Shown here one piece after another: positions 62,501-62,789 of a DNA stretch of 64,000 nt (the stretch's first letter is position 1; each line of letters begins with the position of its first letter). The stretch is taken from NCBI RefSeq assembly GCF_037975245.1, contig NC_092568.1, positions 28,921,501 to 28,985,500 on the forward strand. The letters are read 5' to 3'. Below the pieces are notes generated by a model. That model ran no database searches. It was not told where the DNA came from and saw only the letters and a program-made list of their open reading frames with translations. Position numbers and translations under genes: made by a program. The stretch comes from Apostichopus japonicus. Taxonomy: Eukaryota > Echinodermata > Holothuroidea > Aspidochirotida > Stichopodidae.

Positions 62501-62789
62501 GTTAATATGAAAAAGTATCTGATCGATGAAATTTTGTAATCAAAATGAATTTATTAATTTATTAATACTATCTGACTGTTATTTGCTAGACTCAAGCGCA
62601 AAAAAAGGTATTTTGAGCTTTGACACCATACTTTCATTCTGTTTAAGAAGACAAATGTAACGATTGTTATGTGTTTCTATTTATTTATATTTTAGGGGGG
62701 GGGGGGTAAATAATAAATCGTATACATACCTATGCATCGACCAGTGTCAGGTGACTTCTTAAACCCTTTCTGACACTCCGTTTCCCTTC
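1..62789 (-). CDS. Fibrillin/LTBP-family extracellular matrix gene, whole visible span (28 exons, incomplete at both ends)
   Basis: Twenty-eight minus-strand exons with GT donors and AG acceptors are all in phase 1, so every exon begins with the last two bases of a codon and joins its neighbour in frame. They encode about 1,187 residues: 23 complete EGF-like modules, a half module at the 5' end, a truncated one at the left edge, and two 8-Cys TB domains with the diagnostic CCC triplet. TB plus tandem cbEGF modules is the hallmark of fibrillins and LTBPs, secreted microfibril proteins that bind calcium and, through TB domains, TGF-beta propeptide complexes or integrins. One-module-per-exon, phase 1-1 structure is typical of this family. 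I see no RGD in the visible exons, and no signal peptide, hybrid domain or C-terminus. Fibrillin versus LTBP cannot be settled: the uninterrupted run of at least 17 EGF modules after TB2 is longer than in the vertebrate proteins I know. Family assignment is strong, orthology open. Confidence 0.9.
108..1049 (-). other. Intron, no recognisable element
   Basis: AT-rich spacer between the truncated cbEGF and the module at 1050. I see no repeat, RNA gene or further EGF-like cysteine pattern on either strand. Confidence 0.75.
1050..1178 (-). CDS. cbEGF module exon
   Basis: A 43-residue module beginning DINEC, with cysteines at 5, 12, 18, 27, 29 and 42. It ends TGT GAA G before a GTAAGC donor; the acceptor is TTCCTAG. 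The position that is Phe/Tyr in the beta-hydroxylase consensus (residue 25) is Val (G-G-V-E-C), so Asn20 should not be hydroxylated by the usual rule. A sequon N36-E-T follows the Y-Y-F strand. Confidence 0.92.
1179..1905 (-). other. Intron, no recognisable element
   Basis: AT-rich. A 73-codon open frame at 1468-1689 (minus) contains several cysteines but without EGF spacing and without splice sites in phase; I do not call it. Confidence 0.7.
1906..2034 (-). CDS. cbEGF module exon
   Basis: A 43-residue module, DVNEC start, cysteines 5/12/18/27/29/42, ending TTTCGTTGTGAAG before GTAACC. Calcium ligands D1, N3 and E4 are intact. Residue 25 is Val (G-G-A-V-R-C), so the hydroxylase consensus is broken. 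The G-Y-Q-F-N turn after Cys5 is typical of cbEGF packing. Confidence 0.92.
2035..2790 (-). other. Intron with homopolymer tracts
   Basis: Contains a run of ten G at about 2092-2101, a G-rich stretch near 2140-2163 and a C run near 2528. Otherwise unremarkable. Confidence 0.7.
2791..2919 (-). CDS. cbEGF module exon
   Basis: A 43-residue module, DVNEC start, six cysteines at the standard spacing (5/12/18/27/29/42), donor GTTGGT. Residue 25 is Val (F-G-G-V-R-C), again breaking the hydroxylase consensus. N37-D-T is an N-glycosylation sequon close to Cys6. Confidence 0.92.
2920..3631 (-). other. Intron containing a probable retroposon 3' end
   Basis: Holds the (AAT)n tail and adjoining sequence listed separately. 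The remainder shows nothing I can name. Confidence 0.6.
3043..3370 (-). mobile_element. Possible retroposon 3' end with (ATT)n tail
   Basis: On the minus strand a region with A-G-C-G-T-T and G-A-C-G-C-T-T-T-A-T-A motifs ends in a run of ATT triplets (plus-strand AAT repeats at 3043-3062). Ends of this kind, a GCGCTTTATA-like stem next to (ATT)n, are common for LINE/SINE tails in aquatic animals. The 5' boundary is a guess and no coding part is visible. Confidence 0.35.
3632..3757 (-). CDS. cbEGF module exon, one residue shorter
   Basis: A 42-residue module, DINEC start, cysteines 5, 11, 17, 26, 28 and 41; the Cys1-Cys2 loop is one residue shorter than in its neighbours. Ala24 replaces the aromatic of the hydroxylase consensus (G-G-A-S-C). 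Donor GTAAAA after TGTGAAG; acceptor next to the DINEC codons. Confidence 0.91.
3758..4466 (-). other. Intron with C tracts
   Basis: C runs near 4049-4058 and 4345-4370; no other structure seen. Confidence 0.7.
4467..4595 (-). CDS. cbEGF module exon
   Basis: A 43-residue module, DVDEC start, cysteines 5/12/18/27/29/42, donor GTTAGT, acceptor TTTAG. Residue 25 is Val (G-G-V-V-C). Similar in the C-I-N-V-x-G-G-V stretch to the module at 1050-1178, which suggests these two share a recent duplication history. Confidence 0.92.
4596..5415 (-). other. Intron, no recognisable element
   Basis: AT-rich, with a short TA-rich stretch near 4905-4945. Nothing else supported. Confidence 0.7.
5416..5544 (-). 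CDS. cbEGF module exon
   Basis: A 43-residue module, DIDEC start, cysteines 5/12/18/27/29/42, donor GTAATG. Phe25 is present (E-G-N-F-T-C), so Asn20 fits the beta-hydroxylase consensus. N24-F-T26 is an N-glycosylation sequon that overlaps the same strand. It is separated from the next upstream exon by only 274 bases, the shortest intron in the window. Confidence 0.92.
5819..5947 (-). CDS. cbEGF module exon
   Basis: A 43-residue module with DTDEC start and standard cysteine spacing. [10 protein letters not shown] is a full match to the beta-hydroxylase and POGLUT2/3 consensus motifs. Ends AGATGTCAAG before GTAACT, so the last residue before the next module is Gln instead of Glu. Confidence 0.92.
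6141..7496. mobile_element. Element bounded by ~55-bp inverted ends with hammerhead-like motifs
   Basis: The left end (6141-6195) reads TGTAAAAGTTAGA... and the right end (7440-7496), reverse-complemented, reads TGTATAAAAGTTAGAG...; both continue into a CCTAGCAGGATC-like or TTAGCAGGACC-like block and then TCAGAGG. The two ends are diverged but clearly the same family as the copies at 24.8 and 47.2-47.6 kb. The interior has the 12-unit minisatellite and no coding potential. It may be one non-autonomous element, or two independent insertions in opposite orientation. Confidence 0.55.
6346..6836. repeat. Minisatellite, 12 units of 37-42 bp
   Basis: Twelve copies of GTATCTCTGAGGGGTG within units of about 41 bp (ending ACAATGGGATTAAGGG) or 37 bp (ending CAGCAATTAAGGG). 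The two unit types are interspersed (short units come third, sixth, ninth and eleventh), giving a higher-order pattern. It stays open in several frames on both strands only because stops are absent from the unit; it is not a gene. Confidence 0.92.
7618..7746 (-). CDS. cbEGF module exon
   Basis: A 43-residue module, DIDEC start, cysteines 5/12/18/27/29/42, donor GTAACC after TGTGATG. Residue 25 is Ala (P-G-G-A-F-C); the Phe is shifted by one, so the hydroxylase consensus fails. N39-F-S41 next to Cys6 is a sequon. Confidence 0.92.
7747..8557 (-). other. Intron, no recognisable element
   Basis: AT-rich, rich in TTAATTA motifs near 7928-8000. No repeat or RNA gene seen. Confidence 0.7.
8558..8686 (-). 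CDS. cbEGF module exon
   Basis: A 43-residue module, DVNEC start, standard cysteines, donor [16 protein letters not shown] matches the POGLUT2/3 and hydroxylase motifs except that the aromatic is Val. It looks like an intermediate between the G-S-F class and the G-G-V class of modules in this gene. Confidence 0.92.
8687..10561 (-). other. Intron with one dispersed G-rich hairpin element
   Basis: Mostly featureless; the G-rich hairpin block is listed separately. CACTCAC-type simple repeats occur near 9421-9455. Confidence 0.65.
10135..10275. repeat. Dispersed G-rich hairpin repeat, copy 1
   Basis: CCTGGGGGAGGGG, then AGGGAGGGGGTGTCCCCCTCCC, then CTTAGATGCAAAATGGTG and CGCCAAAAA. The same succession occurs at 33868-33968 and, as four tandem copies, at 34381-34930. 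The middle block is a near-perfect hairpin. Confidence 0.7.
10562..10690 (-). CDS. cbEGF module exon
   Basis: A 43-residue module, DINEC start, cysteines 5/12/18/27/29/42, ending TGTCAAG before [16 protein letters not shown] fits both the hydroxylase and POGLUT2/3 motifs. The sequon N36-S-S lies in the Cys5-Cys6 loop. Confidence 0.92.
10691..11077 (-). other. Intron containing a tRNA-derived SINE head
   Basis: The tRNA-like block is listed separately. The rest includes a small GTATGGTAAAGTT-like duplication near 11015-11035. Confidence 0.6.
10766..10860 (-). mobile_element. tRNA-derived SINE fragment or tRNA pseudogene
   Basis: On the minus strand there is an A-box-like TGGCTGAGTGGG and, about 50 bases later, a B box GGTTCGATTCC, with a long variable-arm-like insert as in class II (Ser/Leu) tRNAs. 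The acceptor ends do not pair (GTGTGGTGG against CATCGCAT), so it is not a functional tRNA. It probably is the head of a SINE or a decayed copy. Confidence 0.6.
11078..11200 (-). CDS. cbEGF module exon, transition type
   Basis: A 41-residue module, DTNEC start (calcium ligands intact), cysteines 5, 11, 16, 25, 27 and 40, donor GTACAT. V-C-G-N-G-I-C resembles the C-G-N-G-T-C block of the five upstream modules, but Ile replaces Thr so the sequon is lost. [10 protein letters not shown] keeps the hydroxylase consensus. It reads as a hybrid between the two subclasses. Confidence 0.91.
11201..12628 (-). other. Intron, no recognisable element
   Basis: AT-rich with no clear repeat, RNA gene or extra cysteine-rich exon on either strand. 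Confidence 0.65.
12629..12754 (-). CDS. EGF-like module exon, non-canonical sequon subclass
   Basis: A 42-residue module, AMDYC start, cysteines 5, 12, 17, 26, 28 and 41. Tyr4 stands where cbEGFs have the calcium-ligand Glu, and residue 1 is Ala instead of Asp/Asn, so calcium binding is doubtful. C12-G-N14-G-T-C17 carries an N-glycosylation sequon. Donor GTAGGA after TTTG; acceptor TTCAG with the first codon split as G|CT. Confidence 0.9.
13914..14240. repeat. Tandem array, about six units of ~53 bp
   Basis: Repeated GGATGGGTGACCATTT, then TTCTAGCATATTTGGGAG, then TAGAAATTTG, at intervals of roughly 48-54 bp. The last unit ends GGGAGCAATGCTGATGA. A diverged single copy lies at 45246-45297. 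Confidence 0.88.
14769..15456. repeat. Three tandem copies of a ~248-bp unit
   Basis: ATGCAAAGCAAATTAGAATT begins each copy (near 14773, 15022 and 15270), followed by GTTGGCATATTTAGCACCAAA and TTTGCTTGAAAAACAAAATC. Copies one and two end in a C tract plus poly-A. Copy three lacks that tract. Similarity is very high, so the expansion is recent. Confidence 0.9.
17955..18080 (-). CDS. EGF-like module exon, non-canonical sequon subclass
   Basis: A 42-residue module, DVDLC start, cysteines 5/12/17/26/28/41. Leu4 replaces Glu. C12-G-N14-G-T-C17 has the same sequon as its neighbours. There is no C-x-[DN] hydroxylase motif with an aromatic. Donor GTTGCC after TGTCAAG, acceptor CTACTAG. A 5.2-kb intron separates it from the next exon downstream. 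Confidence 0.9.
18081..19961 (-). other. Intron, no recognisable element
   Basis: AT-rich; no repeats, RNA genes or missed EGF exon seen. Confidence 0.65.
19962..20093 (-). CDS. EGF-like module exon, non-canonical sequon subclass
   Basis: A 44-residue module, AVNPC start (first codon G|CT), cysteines 5, 12, 17, 28, 30 and 43, so the Cys3-Cys4 loop is two residues longer than in its sisters. Pro4 replaces the calcium-ligand Glu. C12-G-N14-G-T-C17 carries the sequon. Donor GTAACA, acceptor ACCAG. Confidence 0.9.
20094..20540 (-). other. Intron, short
   Basis: Contains a C tract near 20518 adjoining poly-A; nothing else. Confidence 0.7.
20541..20666 (-). CDS. EGF-like module exon, non-canonical sequon subclass
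   Basis: A 42-residue module, VVDPC start (first codon G|TT), cysteines 5/12/17/26/28/41. Pro4 replaces Glu. C12-G-N14-A-S-C17 holds the N-glycosylation sequon. Many aromatic and acidic residues in the Cys1-Cys2 loop (Y-V-Y-P-D). Donor GTAAGA after TGCATAG. Confidence 0.9.
   Translation of the reverse strand: MWILAMSILTSAAMHPARVMSTVTNAPARTVWSLTRISLVA
20667..21317 (-). other. Intron, no recognisable element
   Basis: Only a short GCTTGGCTTGCTTACTTGCTTG slippage stretch near 20993-21018. Confidence 0.65.
21318..21443 (-). CDS. EGF-like module exon, non-canonical sequon subclass, first after TB2
   Basis: A 42-residue module, VIDVC start, cysteines 5/12/17/26/28/41. Val4 replaces Glu. C12-G-N14-A-T-C17 carries the sequon. 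It joins directly to the linker that ends the TB2 exon (GAT G|TC). Donor GTATGG, acceptor TTCACAG. Confidence 0.9.
21444..22763 (-). other. Intron containing a SINE
   Basis: The SINE at about 22370-22602 is listed separately. The remaining sequence shows nothing I can support. Confidence 0.65.
22370..22602 (+). mobile_element. tRNA-derived SINE
   Basis: Head: TCTGGAATGGTGCC (A-box-like), CTTTCAA (anticodon-loop-like), then CCAGTTCGAGTCACTCC with a B box at 22411-22420. Body: ATGGACGTTAAATATGAATC. 3' domain: CTAAGAGACTGACTTC, TTGCGGCTTTGAT, GTTCCTGCTTGC and a tail of ATACATACATA. The 3' domain and tail recur at 36655-36789, which shows a dispersed family. Confidence 0.7.
22764..22916 (-). CDS. 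TB domain 2, C-terminal part, plus acidic/Gln-Pro linker
   Basis: Fifty-one residues. The first dozen, [12 protein letters not shown], are the end of a TB domain and supply its eighth cysteine. The rest is a cysteine-free linker rich in Glu, Gln, Pro and Thr (residues ~13-51), ending in F-D before the first EGF. The acceptor TGACAG gives T|CT = Ser at the join with the upstream half exon. Donor GTGAGA. A flexible linker after a TB domain is common in the LTBP/fibrillin family. Confidence 0.88.
22917..23772 (-). other. Intron within TB2
   Basis: C tract near 23404-23419 and a local duplication of ACTTCAAACAGTTTATATAC (about 23500-23562). Nothing else. Confidence 0.65.
23773..23928 (-). CDS. 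TB domain 2, N-terminal part
   Basis: Fifty-two residues with seven of the eight TB cysteines: C8, C16, the C29-C30-C31 triplet, C41 and C47, followed by the short tail P-E-F-Y-T. S-V-G-G-A-W-G is the usual TB signature after the triplet. A sequon N23-V-T lies before the triplet. Acceptor AACCAG (phase 1, E from G|AG); donor GTAAGT. An alternative acceptor nine bases further in (AACAG) is weaker in context but cannot be excluded. Confidence 0.9.
23929..24358 (-). other. Intron, A-rich on the plus strand
   Basis: Pyrimidine-rich on the coding strand near the TB2 acceptor; no element seen. Confidence 0.65.
24359..24499 (-). CDS. cbEGF module exon preceding TB2
   Basis: Forty-seven residues: DINEC start, cysteines 5/12/18/27/29/42, then a five-residue tail E-E-P-V-I that leads into TB2. 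Tyr25 keeps the hydroxylase consensus ([10 protein letters not shown]). N28-C-S is a sequon that overlaps Cys5. Donor GTAAAT, acceptor CTGCAG. Confidence 0.91.
24710..24885 (+). mobile_element. Solo arm of the hammerhead-like repeat family
   Basis: It matches the right arm and loop of the foldback element at 47400-47601 from TGTTGGT through TTTCTTCTCTCCATCCCTTG to CTGCTAGGATC. The match breaks where the other copies continue into GAAACGTCAGGCC. Confidence 0.75.
25292..25614. repeat. Two-copy tandem duplication, ~168 bp
   Basis: GAAATGAATCTTTTGTGGGT followed by GGGAAT, then TTATTA.ATTTTGATGAATC occurs at about 25369-25430 and again at about 25539-25600, with diverged flanks that also align. 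Confidence 0.7.
26885..27655. repeat. Eight-copy tandem array, 93-109 bp units
   Basis: GGAACTGTTCATACTGTGTG recurs at 26894, 27003, 27112, 27205, 27298, 27394, 27487 and 27580. Early units are 109 bp because they carry an extra GCATTAGAATTA-type duplication; later ones are 93-96 bp. The last copy is diverged. No unique spacers separate the units, so it is a satellite-like array. Confidence 0.95.
28058..28180 (-). CDS. cbEGF module exon
   Basis: Forty-one residues, DINEC start, cysteines 5, 11, 16, 25, 27 and 40. [10 protein letters not shown] meets the hydroxylase consensus. Donor GTATGA after TGCATCG; acceptor CCACAG. It stands between two long introns (3.6 kb downstream and 2.0 kb upstream). 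Confidence 0.91.
28181..30170 (-). other. Intron with a ~280-bp duplication
   Basis: The duplication is listed separately. A GTCGTCTGAGACGAC hairpin lies near 28374-28390. No exon seen. Confidence 0.65.
28895..29425. repeat. Two-copy duplication, period ~280 bp
   Basis: Copy one begins with TAGAATGTCC near 28898 and copy two near 29178. Shared blocks are ACAATGGAGCCATTAC, GAAAGAGAACTGTG, ATGATGCCAAGTTGGACA, TGCCTAAATATTTGGATAG and AGGTGATA. Confidence 0.85.
30171..30296 (-). CDS. cbEGF module exon with widened Cys4-Cys5 spacing
   Basis: Forty-two residues, DVDEC start, cysteines 5, 10, 15, 24, 29 and 41. Four residues (S-S-N-R) separate Cys4 and Cys5 where nearly all EGF modules have one. 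[10 protein letters not shown] still fits the POGLUT2/3 motif. Wider Cys4-Cys5 spacing is known in some fibulin/hemicentin modules. Donor GTAAGA, acceptor TTTTTTAG. Confidence 0.89.
30297..31620 (-). other. Intron with homopolymer tracts
   Basis: G tract near 30416-30429 and C tract near 31291-31301. No other element. Confidence 0.65.
31621..31746 (-). CDS. cbEGF module exon
   Basis: Forty-two residues. The first codon is split A|AC, giving N-I-N-E-C, so calcium ligands are present. Cysteines 5/12/17/26/28/41. His24 stands at the aromatic position (G-S-H-L-C) and residue 19 is Asp. The Cys5-Cys6 loop ([10 protein letters not shown]) lacks the usual G-Y/F-x-F pattern. Donor GTTTGA is weak at +3. 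Confidence 0.85.
31747..32474 (-). other. Intron, no recognisable element
   Basis: AT-rich; nothing seen. Confidence 0.65.
32475..32675 (-). CDS. Gly-rich linker plus EGF-like module
   Basis: Sixty-seven residues. Positions 1-26 are a low-complexity Gly/Asn/Ser linker with a G-G-G-G run and S-P-V-G-T-G. Then comes an EGF module with cysteines 28, 35, 40, 51, 53 and 66 and a long D-T-A-I-G-Y loop before Cys4. It lacks the D-x-[DN]-E-C calcium motif (D-R-N-V-C). Fibrillins carry a Pro- or Gly-rich hinge near the first TB domain and LTBPs a Pro-rich one. Acceptor TTAAAG lacks a strong pyrimidine tract; donor GTGAGT is good. The upstream join to 43668-43712 (G|AA = Glu) keeps frame. Confidence 0.83.
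33868..33968. repeat. Dispersed G-rich hairpin repeat, copy 2
   Basis: CCTGGGGGAGGGGTCTGGGG, CCCCCTCCCCCTTGGAAATTTT, CTTAGATGCAAAATGGTG, then CGCCAAAAACTAG. It aligns with the block at 10135-10275 and lies just inside the left end of the hAT-like element. Confidence 0.7.
34163..36067. mobile_element. Nested inverted-repeat unit with 19-bp direct repeats
   Basis: Arms at 34184-34266 and 35967-36047 are inverted and almost identical (AATGAAA, GGTGTAGGCGGTTTTACAC, GAACCTGAAGTATTTTTAAG, GGGAGGGCC). Immediately outside, AGATAATTATGATATACTT is repeated directly at 34163-34181 and 36049-36067. This looks like an insertion with a long target duplication inside the hAT-like element. It could also result from an inversion or duplication event. 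The family is unknown to me. Confidence 0.7.
34381..34930. repeat. Four tandem copies of a ~137-bp hairpin-bearing unit
   Basis: GATTTGCCGACGGATCTGGA starts at 34381, 34519, 34656 and 34793. Each unit contains GGGGAGGGG-TCTAA-GGGGAGGGGG-TGT-CCCCCTCCCC (slightly eroded in units one and three), then TAGTTTTGAAACGTCC and GATGCAATCTGGT. The G/C block is both a strong hairpin and a four-run G-quadruplex motif. Confidence 0.9.
36655..36789 (+). mobile_element. Truncated SINE 3' end with (ATAC)n tail
   Basis: CTAAGAGACTGACTTC, GCTTGCGGCTTTGATAAGCC, GTTCCTGCTTGCGGG and GATCTAAAATACATACATAC match the 3' half of the SINE at 22370-22602, followed by a longer ATAC/CATA tail. The tRNA-like head is missing: 5' truncation or decay. 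Confidence 0.7.
38555..38593. repeat. (AT)n microsatellite
   Basis: Uninterrupted TA dinucleotides of about 34 bases ending in TATATC. Confidence 0.9.
41486..41713. repeat. 14-bp tandem array with palindromic core, ~16 units
   Basis: Units of ATGGCCATCCAGTG (first five and the last) or ATGGCCATCCAGCG (about eleven in the middle). Each junction contains the 10-bp perfect palindrome GATGGCCATC. The array is open in all three minus frames because a 14-bp period cycles through them, giving [14 protein letters not shown]. That is an artefact of the period, not a gene. Confidence 0.95.
43668..43712 (-). CDS. TB domain 1, C-terminal part (45-bp micro-exon)
   Basis: Fifteen residues, [15 protein letters not shown], the TB C-terminus with the eighth cysteine. 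Bounded by TTTTTTCCAG and GTAAGT, both excellent splice sites, and phase 1-1. It parallels the end of TB2 ([11 protein letters not shown]). Its neighbours are 1.8 kb and 11 kb away, so it is easy for gene predictors to miss. Confidence 0.88.
44393..44502. repeat. Compound TATG / TA / CATA microsatellite
   Basis: TGTATGTATGTATATATG at the left passes into (TA)n interrupted by CACATA and CATA. Long Tyr-Ile frames on both strands here arise from the repeat. Confidence 0.93.
45246..45297. repeat. Single diverged copy of the 13.9-kb array unit
   Basis: GGGTGACCATTATCGCACTT, then TCTAGCATATTTGAGGGCAATGCTGAT in pieces, aligns with the last unit of the array at 13914-14240 (GGGTGACCATTTTG..., TCTAGCATATTTGGGAG, CAATGCTGAT). 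Confidence 0.75.
45504..45656 (-). CDS. TB domain 1, N-terminal part
   Basis: Fifty-one residues with cysteines 7, 16, 31-32-33 (CCC), 43 and 46, then [15 protein letters not shown] after the triplet is a classical fibrillin/LTBP TB signature. Acceptor TACGGCAG behind a pyrimidine-rich tract; donor GTAAGT. Phase 1 at both ends; it joins the upstream cbEGF as I|V-E-T-R. Confidence 0.92.
47200..47601. mobile_element. Foldback (palindromic) element, ~190-bp arms
   Basis: The left arm 47200-47392 and right arm 47409-47601 are inverted copies with a ~16-base loop. Outer ends read GTAAAAGTAAGTTGGCC and, reverse-complemented, GTAAGAGTAAGTTGGCC; then GACGTTTCGATCCTAGCAGG in both arms; inner parts share GGATGGAGAGAAGAAAG. 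It belongs to the same family as 6141-7496 ends and 24710-24885. No coding capacity. Confidence 0.88.
53652..53775. mobile_element. Short hAT-like MITE with 8-bp target duplication
   Basis: Inverted ends: left CAGGGGCGGACTAGGG, right (reverse-complemented) CAGGAGCGGAGTGGCC. TATGTTTA is repeated directly at 53644-53651 and 53776-53783, with two extra bases between it and CAG on each side. Length about 124 bp, no coding sequence. Confidence 0.65.
53813..53880. repeat. Stray diverged copy of the 26.9-kb array unit
   Basis: ACGAGTGCTTTGAAACATGAT, ACTAGAGGGCAGTGTA, AGAGTAGCATTATAACAT align with TATGAGTTCTTTGAAGCATGAT, GCCAGAGGACAGTATA and the AGTGG...AGCATTAGAATCATATAAC part of the array. Confidence 0.65.
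55368..55772. mobile_element. MITE with AGGCCCGGTCACAC ends and TTAA-type target
   Basis: Left end AGGCCCGGTCACACTATA, then CCGATATTTTATCGG. The right end, reverse-complemented, is AGGCCCGGTCACACTACA, then GCGATATTTTATCG. The right flank is TTAA and the left flank ATAA, one change from a TTAA target duplication (piggyBac- or Kolobok-like). The interior is rich in ATCCGATTT-type direct and inverted copies. About 405 bp, no transposase. Confidence 0.75.
58287..58412 (-). CDS. cbEGF module exon preceding TB1
   Basis: Forty-two residues, DVNEC start, cysteines 5/12/17/26/28/41. [10 protein letters not shown] fits the beta-hydroxylase consensus. Donor GTAAGT after TGTATCG, acceptor TTTTTTGCAG. 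It joins in frame to the TB1 exon 12.6 kb downstream and to the half-EGF exon 4.3 kb upstream. Confidence 0.91.
58575..58972. repeat. 20-bp tandem array, ~20 degenerate units
   Basis: Unit AAGCTGCTTGAAGACACAAC with substitutions (GACCCAAC, GATCCAAC, GACACAGT and so on). Each unit has the near-palindrome AAGC-T-GCTT. The minus strand stays open for up to 174 codons (Leu/Cys/Val/Ser-rich) because the unit has few stops; there is no start context or splice logic for a gene. Confidence 0.92.
60989..61059 (+). tRNA. tRNA-Gly (GCC anticodon)
   Basis: Seventy-one bases. The acceptor stem GCATTGG pairs with CCAATGC, with discriminator A. D-arm GTTCAGTGGTAGAA (box A), anticodon stem CTCGC/GCGGG with loop CTGCCAC (anticodon GCC), T-arm CCGGG-TTCGATT-CCCGG (box B). 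Length and sequence are those of a normal animal tRNA-Gly-GCC. The base pair next to the anticodon stem is C-G here (CCTCGC...GCGGGG). A run of seven T at 61078-61084 is a good Pol III terminator. It lies inside an intron of the matrix gene on the opposite strand. Confidence 0.96.
61078..61084 (+). terminator. RNA polymerase III terminator of the tRNA-Gly gene
   Basis: Seven consecutive T residues 18 bases after the tRNA 3' end; four or more T normally suffice for Pol III. Confidence 0.8.
61590..61986. mobile_element. hAT-like MITE with perfect 8-bp target-site duplication
   Basis: Left end CAGGGGGGTAGGAAGC; right end reverse-complemented CAGCGGGGTAGGAGCC. GCTGTAGT is repeated exactly at 61582-61589 and 61987-61994. 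Length 397 bp. Sub-terminal GTGGGGGGGAGCAC and its GTGGGGCACGTG counterpart add further inverted symmetry. No coding sequence. Confidence 0.85.
62730..62789 (-). CDS. C-terminal half of an EGF-like module (60-bp exon), first exon visible
   Basis: Twenty residues ending [19 protein letters not shown], which is the Cys5-G-F...Cys6 half of an EGF module; cysteines 1-4 must lie in an exon further right, outside the window or unrecognised. Acceptor ATTTATTTCAG, donor GTATGT, phase 1 at both ends, joining DVNEC of the next exon. This is the only EGF module in the window split by an intron. The call rests on the motif, frame and splice sites only. Confidence 0.72.
   Translation of the reverse strand, partial: EGKRSVRKGLRSHLTLVDA

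Larger units (their letters stand above)
58413..62729 (-). other. 4.3-kb intron
   Basis: Holds the 20-bp array, the tRNA-Gly gene and a hAT MITE, listed separately, plus G tracts near 59871, 62373 and 62694. Confidence 0.7.
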
